A DNA stretch of 64,000 bases from KACC-23026 sp963829575 (GTDB taxonomy: Bacteria; Bacillota; Bacilli; Bacillales; Sporolactobacillaceae), in NCBI GenBank assembly GCA_963829575.1, contig CAWHJF010000012.1, forward strand, positions 248,001 to 312,000. Direction: 5' to 3'. Below are positions 34,172-42,620 of the stretch, piece by piece. Position 1 is the first letter of the stretch, and each line of letters opens with the position of its first letter. The notes under the pieces were generated by a model that saw only the letters and a program-made list of their open reading frames with translations, was not told the origin of the DNA and did no database searches. Position numbers and translations under genes: made by a program.

Positions 34172-35569
34172 ATGACACGAATAGAAGGTCGCTTCAAACA
34201 CAAAACGGAGTCCGTATTACATCGCTATTTTTCGGGTGAAATCATTGGGTATAAACAATTTATTGGGATTCTGCTTCCTATTTTGGTGGATCAATCCTTT
34301 CTTATTATTATGAGTCTACTTAATACAGCAATGGTGAGTTCGGCAGGAGTCGCTGCTGTTAGTGCGGTGAGTATGGTGGATTCCTTAAACCTCTTTCTAA
34401 TCAATGTATTTATTGCGGTTGCAACAGGTGGGACCGTCATTGTTGCTCAGTATAAAGGGAGCGGAAATACTAAGATGTATTCGAAAACCGCTGCTCAAGC
34501 AATTACCGTGGTGACGCTGCTATCCATTCTAATTTCTGCACTTGTCATTGGGTTCCATACCGCTACGCTTAATCTATTATTTGGTCAAGCGGCACCGGAT
34601 GTTTTTCACAATGCGAGACTCTACCTTATAGGCAGTGGTTTATCGTATCCCTTCATTGCTATTTTTGAAGCCGTATGTGGATCCTTAAGAGGGGTTGGGG
34701 AAACCAAGCCTTGCTTAGGTCTTTCTCTCATAATGAATCTAGCCAATACAGTCCTTAACGTCCTTTTGATCACGGTCTTTCATTTGGGGGTAATGGGGTT
34801 GGTTATCTCCATTTTATTGGCCAGAGGGATTGGAATGGTTGCATCCCTTTTATATATTGTAAGAATCAACGAGACTATAAGACTCCGAGTTCAAAATGCC
34901 CTTAATCTAGATTGGGTCATTGTAAAAAAAGTGATGTACATTGGTCTTCCATTTGCCGCGGAACAACTTTTCTTCAATGGTGGCAAGCTTTTGACCCAAA
35001 CCTTTATCGTTCAAATTGGCACATTGGCCATTACTGTTTATGCGATTACAAACGCGTTGGCGTTATTATTTCAGATCGGACCAAATGCTCTAAGTATATC
35101 AACGGTCACGATTGTAGGTCAGTGCATGGGGCGACAAAACATTAAAGAGGCGATGAGATTTATAAAATCTATTATGGGCTTGTCCACTCTGATCTTCTTA
35201 TTGGCGGATGTCGTGTTTCTGCCGATGTACCCTTTATTAATCAAGATGTTTCACCCGCCTGAAGCGATTATTCCAACCGTCTTTACGCTCCTTTTAATTT
35301 CGGCGGTGGCTCAGCCCTTGTTTTGGTCGATCAGTTTCATTCTGCCTTCTGCTTTACGCGCGGCAGGAGATTCGACCTTTACTTCGCTCACGTCTTTGCT
35401 TTCCATGTGGTTGTTAAGGGTCGTCTTGGGCTATGTACTCGGGATTACACTTGGTTGGGGGATCGTGGGTGTTTGGTCGGCGATGTGCGTCGAGTGGAGC
35501 GTTCGCGGGACCGTCTTCATGCTTCGGATTAGAGGAACGAAGTGGTATGCTCATAGACTGATCGATTGA
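34172..35569 (+). CDS. MATE-family efflux transporter
   Basis: This 465-residue protein has twelve predicted membrane helices in two homologous halves. LPILVDQSFLIIMSLLNTAMV and LRGVGETKPCLGLSLIMNLANTVLN in the first half and GLPFAAEQLFFNGGKLLTQ and LRAAGDSTFTSLTSLLSMW in the second are the usual MATE repeats. It would export organic cations or toxic metabolites using a Na or H gradient. The ATG at 34172 follows AAGAAGGGGCATT; a TATAAT box lies at 34115-34120 but its -35 box is weak. Substrate unknown. Confidence 0.92.
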   Translation: MTRIEGRFKHKTESVLHRYFSGEIIGYKQFIGILLPILVDQSFLIIMSLLNTAMVSSAGVAAVSAVSMVDSLNLFLINVFIAVATGGTVIVAQYKGSGNTKMYSKTAAQAITVVTLLSILISALVIGFHTATLNLLFGQAAPDVFHNARLYLIGSGLSYPFIAIFEAVCGSLRGVGETKPCLGLSLIMNLANTVLNVLLITVFHLGVMGLVISILLARGIGMVASLLYIVRINETIRLRVQNALNLDWVIVKKVMYIGLPFAAEQLFFNGGKLLTQTFIVQIGTLAITVYAITNALALLFQIGPNALSISTVTIVGQCMGRQNIKEAMRFIKSIMGLSTLIFLLADVVFLPMYPLLIKMFHPPEAIIPTVFTLLLISAVAQPLFWSISFILPSALRAAGDSTFTSLTSLLSMWLLRVVLGYVLGITLGWGIVGVWSAMCVEWSVRGTVFMLRIRGTKWYAHRLID

Positions 35570-35582
35570 GCGTTTAAAGCGG

Positions 35583-35603
35583 AAGGGAGGCTCCCTCCTT
35601 TTG
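35583..35603 (+). terminator. Weak terminator of the MATE gene
   Basis: GGGAG and CTCCC with flanking AAG/CTT-like bases form a short stem followed by TCCTTTT. Confidence 0.4.
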
Positions 35604-35786
35604 CCTGAGAGCGATCTTAACTCTTAATCTTTTTTTTACAAATTCCTTACATTCTATTAAAAATTGAGAAGCATACATCCTTTATAATTATAGAATGGGT
35701 GGAGAGGAACCAATCCAGATCGCTTAATGGGATTAACTCCTTTATAAAGATAAAAAAGAGAGAACAAAAAAGGAGTTTTAATTGTA

Positions 35787-36647
35787 ATGAGCTTAACTAC
35801 CAATCCGTTTAGAAGTTTTAGAACGATGAAAACAACGCTCCAATTTTTTTTGGATTACCGCGGAAAACTGATGGAAGAATCCCAGAAACATCATGCTTTG
35901 AATCAAATTATAGATAACCATCTTATACATACTTATTATCAGCCAATCATTAACTTAAAGGACCATTCTATTTTTGGATATGAGTCGTTAAATCGCCCCG
36001 AAACGCTTGGGGTGTTTCGAACAACTGAGCAATTCTATGATTTTGTGGGGTCCTCACCAAATATATTTGAACTGGAGACGCTCTGTCGAAAACTTGCGAT
36101 TCAGGGGTTCTATAAAGGAAAACGAACGGACAACGGGCAAACCATGCTGTTTATTAATGTGCATCCAAGAGTAATGACAGATCCGGCTTTTAAACCAGGG
36201 CAAACACTGGCCATTTTAAATATGTTAGGATTAAAACCGGAACAAGTCGTCTTTGAAGTGACGGAAAAGGGAGCCGTGCAAAACTATTCGGAGTTCATAA
36301 GTGTCGTTAACCATTACAAAGAACAAGGCTTTCGAATTGCGGTAGACGATGCTGGCTCCGGTTATAATAGTCTAAAGACATTAGTGTTTCTACAACCTGA
36401 ATTTATTAAAATTGATCAAACCATTATTAACGGAATCTCGGAAAATCGGGTGCAACAAGAAATGGTTCAACTTTTAGTGGATTACGCAAACCGGGTGGAT
36501 ACCAAAGTGATTGCTGAAGGGATTGAAACCTGGTCTGACTTTAACTATCTTCAGCAGTCAGGGGTGCATTTTGGTCAAGGCTATTTAATTAGCAGGCCCA
36601 GTCAGACTTTAACGGACCAATTATTTGTAACAGAGACCGAGAAATAA
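35787..36647 (+). CDS. EAL-domain protein, probable c-di-GMP phosphodiesterase
   Basis: This 286-residue soluble protein is nearly all EAL domain (about residues 45-280) with a short N-terminal helix. The motif reads YESLNRP, that is ESL instead of EAL, but other catalytic residues are present: INVHPR (Asn), EVTEKG (Glu), VDDAGSGYNS (the DDFG loop), FIKIDQ (Lys), AEGIET (Glu) and GQGYLISRP (Gln). It may therefore hydrolyse c-di-GMP to pGpG. The ATG at 35787 follows AAAAAAGGAGTTTTAATTGTA. A GGDEF gene follows 29 bases later, so the pair is probably one operon with opposite activities. Confidence 0.88.
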   Translation: MSLTTNPFRSFRTMKTTLQFFLDYRGKLMEESQKHHALNQIIDNHLIHTYYQPIINLKDHSIFGYESLNRPETLGVFRTTEQFYDFVGSSPNIFELETLCRKLAIQGFYKGKRTDNGQTMLFINVHPRVMTDPAFKPGQTLAILNMLGLKPEQVVFEVTEKGAVQNYSEFISVVNHYKEQGFRIAVDDAGSGYNSLKTLVFLQPEFIKIDQTIINGISENRVQQEMVQLLVDYANRVDTKVIAEGIETWSDFNYLQQSGVHFGQGYLISRPSQTLTDQLFVTETEK

Positions 36648-36676
36648 CCAATCTGTATGGAGTGGTGGGGTGTCAA

Positions 36677-37642
36677 ATGGACACGTTAATTGGTGACATT
36701 GTTGAGCACGTTCCTGTTGTAAGTGGAGGCTCACTAAATAAAGAGGTTAACCGCCTATTTCAGGAGAACAACCTTTTTGAAGGGGTCGTTGTCGTAGAGA
36801 ATGACAAACCGATTGGCTTAATTATGAAGTCTAAATTCTATCAAAAAATCGGGACTCAGTATGGGTTCAACGTTTATATGGGGCGCTCAGTTCAACTCGT
36901 TATGTCCCCAACACCACTCATCGTAGAAGCGGACCGTCCCATTTCTGAGGTGTGCGTAAAATCCATGAATCGGCCCCAAGATCAGCTTTATGATTTCGTA
37001 ATTATCACTAAGGGTGGAAATTATTTCGGTGTGACAAGCATTCGAAATCTCCTTTTGGCCTTTGCGGAAGTTCAATCGGATTTAGCCAGAGATCTCAACC
37101 CTCTGACGGGCTTGCCAGGGAACCGACAAATTGAACAACACCTTAAGGCGTGTTTGAATCACTCTCAATTTAGTATTTTGTATCTGGATCTTGACCGATT
37201 CAAGGAATATAACGATACCTATGGCTTTAACAAAGGGGATGACGTCATCCAGCGTACAGCTGATTGTGTCAAAGAAGCGTTGTCTGAGGAGGGCGACTCC
37301 GATGCCTTTTTTGGACATATTGGAGGGGATGATTTTATTGTGCTGTTCCATCACCATGATTATGAGCCGCTCTGTCAACGGATCATTGGGAAATTCACTC
37401 GGAGTTTACCGGATTTTTATAGGCCAGAACATCTTGCTAAGGGTTACATGGTAGGTCCAACGAGAGAGGGGGTTGTGGGACAGATTCCACTCACAGCACT
37501 TTCGATTGCCGTTCTAACTAATGAGGACCACCAGTTTACAAGTATCGGAGATTTGAGTCATAAGGCGAGCTTAGTCAAGAAAATATGTAAAAAGAATCCC
37601 TCCAGTTGTGTGTGTAACATGACGCTATCGAGGGTTCACTGA
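36677..37642 (+). CDS. CBS-GGDEF protein, probable diguanylate cyclase
   Basis: About 321 residues. The N-terminal part (roughly 10-135) looks like a CBS pair (VVENDKPIGLIMKSKFYQK and FVIITKGGNYFGVTSIRNLL). A GGDEF domain follows: DPLTGL-like NPLTGLPGNRQIE, then LDLDRFKEYNDTYGFNKGDD with the metal Asp, and IGGDDFIVL at the active site. GGDDF differs from GGDEF by a conservative change, and activity is possible. The ATG at 36677 has GGTGGGG 6 bases upstream; GTG 36662 precedes that box. It forms a likely operon with the EAL gene. CBS ligand (perhaps a nucleotide) may tune the activity. Confidence 0.82.
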   Translation: MDTLIGDIVEHVPVVSGGSLNKEVNRLFQENNLFEGVVVVENDKPIGLIMKSKFYQKIGTQYGFNVYMGRSVQLVMSPTPLIVEADRPISEVCVKSMNRPQDQLYDFVIITKGGNYFGVTSIRNLLLAFAEVQSDLARDLNPLTGLPGNRQIEQHLKACLNHSQFSILYLDLDRFKEYNDTYGFNKGDDVIQRTADCVKEALSEEGDSDAFFGHIGGDDFIVLFHHHDYEPLCQRIIGKFTRSLPDFYRPEHLAKGYMVGPTREGVVGQIPLTALSIAVLTNEDHQFTSIGDLSHKASLVKKICKKNPSSCVCNMTLSRVH

Positions 37643-37675
37643 GGCTAACCCCTGAAAAATACATGTAAGACCCTA

Positions 37676-37708
37676 AAAACTTGGTTCCCGAGAGCCAGGT
37701 TTTTTTTG
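37676..37708 (+). terminator. Terminator of the EAL/GGDEF operon
   Basis: AACTTGG and CCAGGTT pair (one mismatch) around TTCCCGAGAG and are followed by eight T. Confidence 0.8.
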
Positions 37709-37842
37709 TATGTTAAAGTAAGCCGTTATGATCTATGAGTGGGTAAATCGAATTACATGTATTTTATTTGAAAAGTTAAAATATGGTGATATAGTTGGTA
37801 TAATAACTTAAAACAACTTTAGTAAGATAAGGGTGATGAGCG

Positions 37843-38994
37843 GTGGAAATCCCATTGTATGAAAAGATTTTTATTGAGTTATTAGATCAAATTAAAACCG
37901 GGTACTTAAAAACAAATGACCGAGTCCCTTCTGAGAAGGAATTGGCTGATCAATTTAATGTGAGTCGAATTACCTCCAAAAAATCATTAGACAAGCTAGC
38001 CCAATTTGGCGTGATTGAGCGGATTCGAGGAAAAGGTTCATATGTGTCAGAAGCCTTGCCAGATTTAACCGGATTCTTACAAGATCACACACAGGCGGAA
38101 TCACCTGTGCGAGCTATAAAACAAAAAGGGATGATCGGTCTAATCATTCCGGACTTCTCGGATTGTTATGGGCGGGAGTTATTACGTAGCATTGAAAAGC
38201 AATGTGGACTCTATAATTATAATTTAGTTCTCAAGATCACTAATGGTATACAAGAGGAAGAGGATCTTGCAATCAATGATCTTGTTGATCAAGGCGTCCA
38301 TGGCTTAATTATTTATCCGGTAAACGGTGAACATTATACCGAAAGTTTGTTGAGACTGGTCGTAGATAAGTTTCCTCTGGTTCTTATTGATCGGTATCTA
38401 AAAGGTATACCGGCTTGCAGTGTCTTTACGGATAATAAGGAGGCTTCACAGAGATTAACCGATTACCTGCTTGATCAAGGGCATCAGAACATTGCCTTTA
38501 TCTCACCTCCTGAAGAATTCACCTCATCCATTGAAGAACGCATACTTGGGTTTACGTCTGCCTTTTTGCAAAGAGGCCTTGCGGTTAACCCAGATTACAT
38601 CATTACGGAATTGTTTAGTACCTTGCCAACGTTTAAAGATGCTCATGAATCCTCAATGGATGATCGGTTTAGATTGCAGGAGTTCATTCAAAAAAACCCC
38701 CAAATAACCGCTTATATCGCCTGTGAGTATGAGATCGCTGTTGTGTTGGCAGACGTTTTGAAAATCCTCGGAAAGAAGATTCCAGAGACCTGTTCGATTG
38801 TCTGTTTTGATCATCCGACCCATCCTTATAATGACTTTTTGTTTACACATATTAAACAAAATGAGAGCGAAATGGGAACCAAGGCGGTAGACTGCATCGT
38901 AGATCAATTGAAGAATGAGTTTAATGACAAACAAAATGTCGTCGATTTTTGTCTAGTTGAAGGAAATACAACGAAGGAAATTGTCCAAGTTTGA
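37843..38994 (+). CDS. GntR/AraR-type transcriptional repressor with periplasmic-binding-like domain
   Basis: This 383-residue regulator has an N-terminal GntR winged helix (about residues 1-70; RVPSEKELADQFNVSRITS and a KGSYV wing) fused to a LacI-like sugar-binding domain (about 95-380; MIGLIIPDFSDCYGRELLRS and GVHGLIIYPV). This is the arrangement of AraR. The effector is likely the sugar imported by the ABC system encoded downstream. The GTG at 37843 follows AAGGGTGATGAGCG. Its gene precedes that operon by 257 bases, which contain a promoter with a dyad suited to a GntR-type operator. Confidence 0.9.
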   Translation: MEIPLYEKIFIELLDQIKTGYLKTNDRVPSEKELADQFNVSRITSKKSLDKLAQFGVIERIRGKGSYVSEALPDLTGFLQDHTQAESPVRAIKQKGMIGLIIPDFSDCYGRELLRSIEKQCGLYNYNLVLKITNGIQEEEDLAINDLVDQGVHGLIIYPVNGEHYTESLLRLVVDKFPLVLIDRYLKGIPACSVFTDNKEASQRLTDYLLDQGHQNIAFISPPEEFTSSIEERILGFTSAFLQRGLAVNPDYIITELFSTLPTFKDAHESSMDDRFRLQEFIQKNPQITAYIACEYEIAVVLADVLKILGKKIPETCSIVCFDHPTHPYNDFLFTHIKQNESEMGTKAVDCIVDQLKNEFNDKQNVVDFCLVEGNTTKEIVQV

Positions 38995-39033
38995 TTGTTT
39001 TTGTCATTTTGAGTGAATTTTCTAAAAATAACA

Positions 39034-39062
39034 TTGACATAATGATATGTGTATCATAGTAT
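39034..39062 (+). promoter_or_regulatory. Promoter with internal operator-like dyad, third ABC operon
   Basis: TTGACA (39034-39039) and TAGTAT (39057-39062) are 17 bases apart. Between them ATGATA and TATCAT form a perfect 6-bp inverted repeat around TGTG (39043-39058). A repressor on this dyad would sit between the promoter boxes; the GntR/AraR-type regulator just upstream is the obvious candidate. Confidence 0.7.
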
Positions 39063-39078
39063 CTTAATATAACTTAAC

Positions 39079-39118
39079 GAAAACCAATGATTGGTCGTGG
39101 GACTGAGTGTTGGTTTTC
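39079..39118 (+). promoter_or_regulatory. Leader stem-loop
   Basis: GAAAACCAA and TTGGTTTTC form a perfect 9-bp stem with a 22-base loop that holds another CCAATGATTGG dyad. It lies in the transcribed leader of the third ABC operon and may be an attenuator or a second protein site. It is followed by TTTCATCC, a poor T run. Confidence 0.45.
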
Positions 39119-39132
39119 TTTCATCCACAAAA

Positions 39133-39146
39133 TGTAAACGCTTACT
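39133..39146 (+). promoter_or_regulatory. Candidate CcpA cre site in the leader of the third ABC operon
   Basis: TGTAAACGCTTACT matches the cre consensus at 13 of 14 positions, about 75 bases after the -10 box. CcpA bound there would act as a roadblock. Confidence 0.65.
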
Positions 39147-39164
39147 TTTTATTAGGAGATAAAA

Positions 39165-39239
39165 ATGAAGGGACCCGATGAAAGGAGTGATGCCCATGTA
39201 GTCCTGTTTTTCCTTGGATTGATGCACTACATATTATGA
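39165..39239 (+). CDS. Possible 24-residue leader peptide
   Basis: A short frame starts at ATG 39165 behind TAGGAGATAAAA and ends at TGA 39237-39239, 12 bases before the binding-protein start. The product would begin MKGPDERSDAH and end in a hydrophobic stretch VVLFFLGLMHYIL. Inside it, in another frame, AAAGGAGTG precedes a minimal ATG CCC ATG TAG frame. It might couple translation to the next gene, but nothing shows that it is made. Confidence 0.3.
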   Translation: MKGPDERSDAHVVLFFLGLMHYIL

Positions 39240-39251
39240 GAGGGGGAACCA

Positions 39252-40664
39252 ATGATGAATTTGAATTGGAAAAAAAGTTTGGTTGTCTTGGTTGCTTTAA
39301 TCACGGTCTTTGCAATCTCTGCATGCTCCGGATCGAGTCAAACAGGTGCCACAGGGAAGTCAACGGGTCAATCTAAGGGAGATCAAGCAGGAGGGCAAAC
39401 CATCACGATTGCTTATCAAAATTATGGCTCTCCACCCAACTGGACTGAGGAGTGGTTGAAGAAAGCAAAGGCCACATTTGAAGCGAATCATAAAGGGGTC
39501 ACGATCAAACTAGAGCCTATTTCGGCTTCGGAAAACGATTTTTACACAAAAATTGATCTTATGATGAAATCGGCAAATACCGCCCCAGATATTGTGACAG
39601 AGGATACGTTCTTGATCAATTCGGATGCTTCGGCGGGTTATTTATCATCCTTAAATGATTATGTGAGTAAATGGTCGGATTGGTCACAGTTTAGTGATGC
39701 GATGAAAAAAGGGAGCACAGGTGGAGATGGCAATGTGTATGGCGTGCCGTTTAGCACGGATACTCGTGGCCTCTGGTATAACACGGACATTTTCAAAAAA
39801 GTGGGCTTGCCGGTTCCTTGGACACCAAAGAATTGGGGAGAGGTTTTAGCGGCAGCCAAAACGATTAAAGCAAAAGACCCTAGTGTTAAAGTGCCTTTCT
39901 ATGCACAAGTCGGTAAGGCAACGGGAGAAGCCACAACGATGCAAACGTTTGAAATGCTCCTATATGGGACGAATGATACTTTATATGACGAGTCCACTAA
40001 GAAATGGATTGTAAAAAGCCCAGGATTCTTGGATTCACTTAAATTTATACAAACGGTTAAGCAAGAGAATTTAAATGCTCCACTTTCGGTCTTATTAACC
40101 GGTCAAGCCGACCAAACCATGACACAGCAACTTGCTCCTAAAGGTCAAGTTGGGATTGCAATGGATGGGAACTGGATCCCTGGGAACTGGCTAGAAAATG
40201 GTGCTGCCCCTTGGCCAGATGCCACTAAAGTGATGCAACTTGCTGCGATGCCAACACAAAATGGTCAGGGACCAGGATTCACCTCAATGTCTGGAGGCTG
40301 GGCTTTATCGATCTCGAAATTGTCTAAGAATAAGGATCTAGCCGCGCAGTTCATTGAGCTTGCAATTAATAAAGAGAACAATCAATGGTATGACGTACAT
40401 GCTGGAAACCTATCGCCACGAACTGACGTGGCAAATGACCCATCCTATAAAAACACACCAGGGCAAGAATACGGACCGGCCACTCAATTTACACAGTTCA
40501 CGCACTTCCGTCCGGCCAACCCACAATACCCATCGGTCTCTACCCAAATCCAAGTGGCAGTTGAATCGGTTGCAACTGGAGCCTCTACCCCTCAACAAGC
40601 CATGGATCAGTATGCGGCCAGTGTGCAACGGCTTGTAGGGGCCGATAAGACCGAAACCAAGTAG
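39252..40664 (+). CDS. ABC transporter sugar-binding lipoprotein, third sugar locus
   Basis: This 470-residue family 1 solute-binding protein has a signal peptide ending in lipobox ISAC (residues 22-25) followed by a Ser/Gly/Thr-rich linker. TITIAYQNYGSPPNWTEEWL is the first strand and helix; NVYGVPFSTDTRGLWYNTDIFKKVG is the usual central motif. Ligand unknown; the following isomerase and Gfo/Idh genes suggest a glycoside or sugar that is oxidised after uptake. The ATG at 39252 (another at 39255) follows GAGAGGGGGAACCA. An 11-bp hairpin separates it from the permeases. Confidence 0.92.
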   Translation: MMNLNWKKSLVVLVALITVFAISACSGSSQTGATGKSTGQSKGDQAGGQTITIAYQNYGSPPNWTEEWLKKAKATFEANHKGVTIKLEPISASENDFYTKIDLMMKSANTAPDIVTEDTFLINSDASAGYLSSLNDYVSKWSDWSQFSDAMKKGSTGGDGNVYGVPFSTDTRGLWYNTDIFKKVGLPVPWTPKNWGEVLAAAKTIKAKDPSVKVPFYAQVGKATGEATTMQTFEMLLYGTNDTLYDESTKKWIVKSPGFLDSLKFIQTVKQENLNAPLSVLLTGQADQTMTQQLAPKGQVGIAMDGNWIPGNWLENGAAPWPDATKVMQLAAMPTQNGQGPGFTSMSGGWALSISKLSKNKDLAAQFIELAINKENNQWYDVHAGNLSPRTDVANDPSYKNTPGQEYGPATQFTQFTHFRPANPQYPSVSTQIQVAVESVATGASTPQQAMDQYAASVQRLVGADKTETK

Positions 40665-40678
40665 CCGTTTGACTCAAA

Positions 40679-40707
40679 GGCAACGCCGTGAAACCAACGG
40701 CGTTGCC
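40679..40707 (+). promoter_or_regulatory. Intercistronic stem-loop between binding-protein and permease genes
   Basis: GGCAACGCCGT (40679-40689) and ACGGCGTTGCC (40697-40707) form a perfect 11-bp GC-rich stem with loop GAAACCA. No T run follows, so mRNA stabilisation is more likely than termination. Confidence 0.8.
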
Positions 40708-40732
40708 AACCTTATTGATAGGAGGGACCATT

Positions 40733-41653
40733 ATGGGGCTTGAGCTGAGTACCAAAACGGCCCGCCATCCTGTTCGCTCAAAAAGACATGAGCGAGATGG
40801 ATTACGTGCCATCCTGTTCTTACTTCCCACTTGGATCTTGTTACTCGTCTTTTTCTTTTTACCGATCGTTTTAACCTTTTATTATGCGTTTACCAATATG
40901 TCTTTAACAGGTGTGGCATCCGCACATACTCAATTCATTGGCTTTCGCAACTTCACTTCAATGTTCCATGATCCAAGCTTTCGAATAAGTGTCTGGAACA
41001 CGATTGTCTTTCTCTTATTATCTGCCATTGTAGGTCAACAGGTATTGGGCCTTATTATTGCTCTATTGGTGAATGAGAAGAAGAGGTGGTTTCGCAGCTT
41101 AATTGGGATTTTAGTCATTGCCGGTTGGGTGACACCAGAGATTGTGGTTGCCTTTATATGGTTTGCGTTCCTGAACGATAATGGGAGTTTAGATACCGCT
41201 CTTGGTTGGTTGGGGATTCAGCCCATTCACTGGTTAACGAGCTTTCCAATGGTCAGTGTGATTATAGCTAATGTTTGGCATGGTACGGCTTTTTCAATGC
41301 TCGTTTATCAGGCGGCATTAGGTGATGTTCCAAAAGACATTCAGGATGCTGCAAAAATTGATGGGGCAAATGGTTGGCAGAGGTTATGGCGGATTACGTT
41401 ACCGATGATTCGAGGCTCCATTGTGACCAACATGGTCCTCATCACCCTTCAAACATTAGGACTCTTTACGTTAATTTATGCCCTAACTGGCGGTGGACCA
41501 GGAACAATGACAGAAACGCTCCCTATTTATATGTACCAAGCCGCCTTTTCTAGCTATCAACTCGGTTACGGAACAGCCATTTCCCTTATTCTGTTATTAA
41601 TTGGCATAGTTTTTAGTTTGGGGTATATCAAAGTTTCCAAAGTCAATCTATAA
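40733..41653 (+). CDS. ABC transporter permease, MalF/UgpA type
   Basis: About 306 residues with six predicted helices, the first at ILFLLPTWILLLVFFFLPIV, and the EAA loop QDAAKIDGANGWQRLWRITL. I choose ATG 40733, which has GGAGGGACC just upstream; an in-frame ATG at 40688 lies inside the hairpin. It is followed by its partner after 17 bases. ATPase gene absent, as in the other two importers of the window. Confidence 0.92.
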   Translation: MGLELSTKTARHPVRSKRHERDGLRAILFLLPTWILLLVFFFLPIVLTFYYAFTNMSLTGVASAHTQFIGFRNFTSMFHDPSFRISVWNTIVFLLLSAIVGQQVLGLIIALLVNEKKRWFRSLIGILVIAGWVTPEIVVAFIWFAFLNDNGSLDTALGWLGIQPIHWLTSFPMVSVIIANVWHGTAFSMLVYQAALGDVPKDIQDAAKIDGANGWQRLWRITLPMIRGSIVTNMVLITLQTLGLFTLIYALTGGGPGTMTETLPIYMYQAAFSSYQLGYGTAISLILLLIGIVFSLGYIKVSKVNL

Positions 41654-41670
41654 AAAGGAGGGGAGACGGC

Positions 41671-42510
41671 ATGGGAACCTTAAAAAAGAGACGACACTTT
41701 GTCACACACGTCCTTCCATACATTATTTTATCGGGGATTGGAATTCTCTTTATTATCCCTCTTTTGTGGATGGTTTTGGCTTCGTTTGATAGTCACGCTT
41801 CATTAAAAGCAGCCATTCCAACACATTGGACGCTCCAGAACTTTAGTTCGGTTTTAGGGAATCCTGCAAATATCCGCTCATTTATAAATGGTGTGATTCT
41901 TTCATTAGGCCAATCCATTCTAGTGGTCATAATAGCAGGCCTCGCAGCCTATCCACTATCAAGATACCAACTAAAATATAAGAAACCTTTTTTGTATACG
42001 GTGCTTTTTTCAACGGGTCTACCGATTACTGCGGTTATGGTCCCAGTTTATGAACTTTTTGTTCATTTTCATCTTCAGGACTCCATTTTCTGGACCATGA
42101 TCTTTTTAACGGCCTCCTCTCTCCCGTATGCCATTTGGATCATGAAAAACTTCATGGACTCTGTTCCTGTGGAGTTAGAGGAAGCAGCTTGGGTAGATGG
42201 CGGGTCCATTCTTCAAACACTGGGTAGAGTGGTCATGCCTCTTATGTTGCCAGGTGTATTCACAGTTGGGATTTTTACGTTTTCCGGGAGTTGGGGGAAT
42301 TTCTTTGTGCCATTCATTTTGATTCAAACGCCGACGAAATTACCCGCATCAGTTAGTATCTATCAATTCTTTGGGCAATACGGCATGGTTCAATATGGGC
42401 AACTAGCCGCCTTCTCATTTATCTATACAATTCCAGCTGTTCTGCTCTACATTTTGTCTCAGCGTTTCATGTCTACAGGTTTCAACTTTAGCGGTGGGAC
42501 CAAAGGCTAA
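41671..42510 (+). CDS. ABC transporter permease, MalG/UgpE type
   Basis: This 279-residue protein completes the third importer. Six predicted helices and the EAA loop LEEAAWVDGGSILQTLGRVV are seen. The ATG at 41671 follows AAAGGAGGGGAGACGGC. The sugar isomerase gene follows after 110 bases. Confidence 0.92.
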   Translation: MGTLKKRRHFVTHVLPYIILSGIGILFIIPLLWMVLASFDSHASLKAAIPTHWTLQNFSSVLGNPANIRSFINGVILSLGQSILVVIIAGLAAYPLSRYQLKYKKPFLYTVLFSTGLPITAVMVPVYELFVHFHLQDSIFWTMIFLTASSLPYAIWIMKNFMDSVPVELEEAAWVDGGSILQTLGRVVMPLMLPGVFTVGIFTFSGSWGNFFVPFILIQTPTKLPASVSIYQFFGQYGMVQYGQLAAFSFIYTIPAVLLYILSQRFMSTGFNFSGGTKG

Positions 42511-42620
42511 GTAGGATTTAAACCCCATTAAGATAAATGGCGCCCATTTGCTTAAGATCCAACCCTTTTCCTTATAAAAGGAGCGGAGTATATAAATAAA
42601 ATATTAGAAGGAGAGATTCG

